Source: DATMQA01 sp035566895 (lineage in GTDB: Bacteria > Verrucomicrobiota > Verrucomicrobiia > Limisphaerales > UBA8199). Taken from it: DNA of 64,000 nt. The DNA is taken from the NCBI GenBank assembly GCA_035566895.1, contig DATMQA010000146.1:1-64000 (forward strand), given 5' to 3'. Below the pieces are notes generated by a model that worked only from the letters and a program-made list of their open reading frames with translations, was not told the origin of the DNA and did no database searches. A program made the translations under genes and the position numbers. Positions 63,501 to 64,000 of this stretch are shown here, in pieces (positions within the stretch are counted from its first letter, which is position 1; each line of letters starts with the position of its first letter).

Positions 63501-64000
63501 AGATATCGAAGAAGCTGCTAATCATGAAACCGCCCGAGGCCGGGGTGATGGTGGTCTGGCCGATCGAAGGCTGGGAGGTGCTGGCGCGCACCTGCACACC
63601 TGGGGGCAGCGTGCCACCCGAAATATTTAACTGGAGCATTTCGGTATTGTAGATTTGCTGGCCACCAGGACCTGTGCCGACGGCCTGGAGGTTTACTGTC
63701 ACCTGGGAGGGAGCGGTGACGCGTGTGAAGGTGGTGCCGTTATTAAGAGAAAGATCGAAATCGAGTTCGGAATTAAAGGTGTGCGTGGAACTGGTACCCA
63801 GCGGGGGCGGCGGCTGGGTCTCGGTAAACGCCCTGTGGGTCACATTCGAAATAATGACTCCATTGGCGTACAACGCATGCCACTGGGCCGGCGAAATGTA
63901 GGTGCTATTGGGCGGCGGCAGGACATTGGATGTAAAGAAAATGGCCTTGGGTTGGCCATGGGCGTTTTGGACCAAGGCCAACGAAACCAGGCCGCAAGCG
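60553..64000 (-). CDS. Giant secreted repeat protein, start outside the window
   Basis: At least 1,149 residues; the frame continues beyond the window and the last bases encode ACGLVSLALVQNAHG, the end of a signal peptide. Residues about 20-550 contain three copies of a module of about 170 residues, each with an ISSFFDIFTELSLDGGNTW-like sequence (FDVFTELSLNNGQTW in the third), and MLQLNISGG or similar. A HYR-like domain (VTCPSDITVYATSPSGAIVNY, VHVTGSDGCG) follows near 555, then an unrecognised region and a C-terminal domain with YQLQMTSRLG, W-PVSTA and QKFYQVS, like the other giant proteins here. Cell-surface or extracellular location is likely. Confidence 0.82.
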   Translation of the reverse strand, partial: ACGLVSLALVQNAHGQPKAIFFTSNVLPPPNSTYISPAQWHALYANGVIISNVTHRAFTETQPPPPLGTSSTHTFNSELDFDLSLNNGTTFTRVTAPSQVTVNLQAVGTGPGGQQIYNTEMLQLNISGGTLPPGVQVRASTSQPSIGQTTITPASGGFMISSFFDIFTELSLDGGNTWSPSRQAGHMDMRADPTLVPPVPEPSALVPPPTGVFLPPTQSQVGFAGGVVIKNVRTDLFSQSLDLAAVPIGTPKLGEQFGSTANFLISIDGGATFTAVNAPATVSLTLQDVNPGPPTIWDTQMTQLDIIVTGLQKPIMIRQSPTLPSYGETAVQQTSDGSFRIDSFFDIFTELSLDGGNTWQPPTNGPAHVELQRAAILNKFNVPNMPPTNGQYSAPGPIHYTIGTSGVVLSNLALQNMLPSQPLPPPGQSQLQTFEATANLMVSLDNGRTFMSNSAPASGLVTVSNTSPGGSLGPAYYNTELLQLNISGGNLPPGLMVRESPSKVSLGRTSSIQDTGPTGGYRISSFFDVFTELSLNNGQTWNPVDSPSSVALFPWPSYAPYGVTCPSDITVYATSPSGAIVNYTIPPITIFPDCPLCCFSAAGVPPSGSLFPIGTSTVHVTGSDGCGEHPTCSFIVTVLQPFIYDGLADSAIARCILVNSNIFTTNQYLVLSNLFSDSSDGAHFNLGAAQSVFLNFLPFPATANCPTDYFTTAFAPYAQDPNHPMGSGTYLGGINPMIGADFSSLGADHVILEVHDPDDDHLVYSNRFVNNALIPINILFPPPCTNYGKTSYTYGQTADHICYRFCIFGCNCLGTNCYIERVACFRPDIAVLPVNADLSGLDLRGAAAKPPGSFAIQSTEVGNFGMRHQALGQATFDSRSGVLFLDNIGANGQDGVTVNLGMAGLYDMTLAPTMLSNAGTCWEMFAYGKFNGMENAPVGIVGLSQLGPGNGLLVQDDFSPINSSNTVVYVYDAAGRLVNTFNEPNGLLGRLMNQGNLTGCGLRIKPMPGFDLRFDSPFVFTPQVGTGVATGTELQVSAAGPGSLVPWFTEFGVSGCGINQIAITGESAQPVLAGILKRTDGSFEIDGQGMAGAIYQLQMTSRLGSSGTQWSPVSTATAGPDGSFQLFDTSPATLQKFYQVSRQGFFYH

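Noticed and set aside
1..64000. CRISPR arrays, tRNA and rRNA genes, prophage modules, complete insertion sequences
   Set aside because: None could be recognised. The tandem repeats found have units of 11, 14 and 21 bases without spacers, and no transposase, integrase or phage structural gene was seen.

Overview
The window looks like a piece of a Verrucomicrobiota chromosome (Limisphaerales/Pedosphaera-like). It is moderately high in GC. It carries prepilin-like proteins ending in an H-X9-DG motif, very large secreted proteins with autotransporter-associated, lamin-tail and CotH domains, a DUF1800/DUF1501 pair, GH127-type glycosidases and a XylR-type sugar regulator. This assignment is inference from gene content; no rRNA, tRNA or CRISPR array was seen.

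Layout. 1-1,050: a DA1-like metallopeptidase and a possible gene scrap. 1,057-14,334 (minus): a prepilin-like gene followed closely by two giant secreted proteins, one of autotransporter-associated repeats and one with CotH and lamin-tail domains. 14,335-16,900: a tandem repeat and small lineage-specific genes. 16,919-23,649 (plus): a phosphodiesterase, an MscS channel fused to a cyclic-nucleotide-binding domain, a GH127 enzyme, and a Ycf46-like AAA+ ATPase overlapping it. 23,738-29,389: HtpX, a secreted DinB protein, a ricin-like lectin, and a second GH127-like enzyme whose 5' end lies in a miniature inverted-repeat element. 29,471-34,738: DUF1800-DUF1501 pair, a LysM protein and a DDAH-like enzyme. 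34,931-39,333: an RND pump permease and its adaptor. 39,303-42,485: AMMECR1-like protein, ECF sigma factor with a one-pass partner, and a secreted protein. 42,732-49,060 (minus): glutamate synthase GltB and GltD. 49,256-51,005: a lipoprotein, then a second prepilin-like gene with a small lipoprotein. 51,449-52,166: a group II intron RNA with no reverse transcriptase gene. 52,558-59,672: a XylR-type regulator convergent with a sugar-acid operon (dehydrogenase, DapA-type aldolase, UxaA-type dehydratase, mutarotase-like protein) and a GH92 remnant. 59,803-64,000: a secreted heptad-repeat protein and the incomplete start of another giant repeat protein.

How the genes fit together. Much of the window serves plant- or algal-type polysaccharide use (two GH127 enzymes, lectin, sugar-acid operon, GH92 scrap) and building the cell surface (giant beta-rich proteins, prepilins, LysM protein). 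Three giant proteins share a similar C-terminal domain. The rest is housekeeping: nitrogen assimilation (GltBD), membrane quality control (HtpX), osmotic or ligand-gated channel, efflux. Several small repeat families lie between genes, and in two places they alter or supply gene ends.

The most unusual items are the ORF-less group II intron, the GIGxPNx heptad protein, the prepilin plus giant-protein cluster with its shared C-terminal domain, and the inverted-repeat element that may supply the start codon and signal peptide of a glycosidase.
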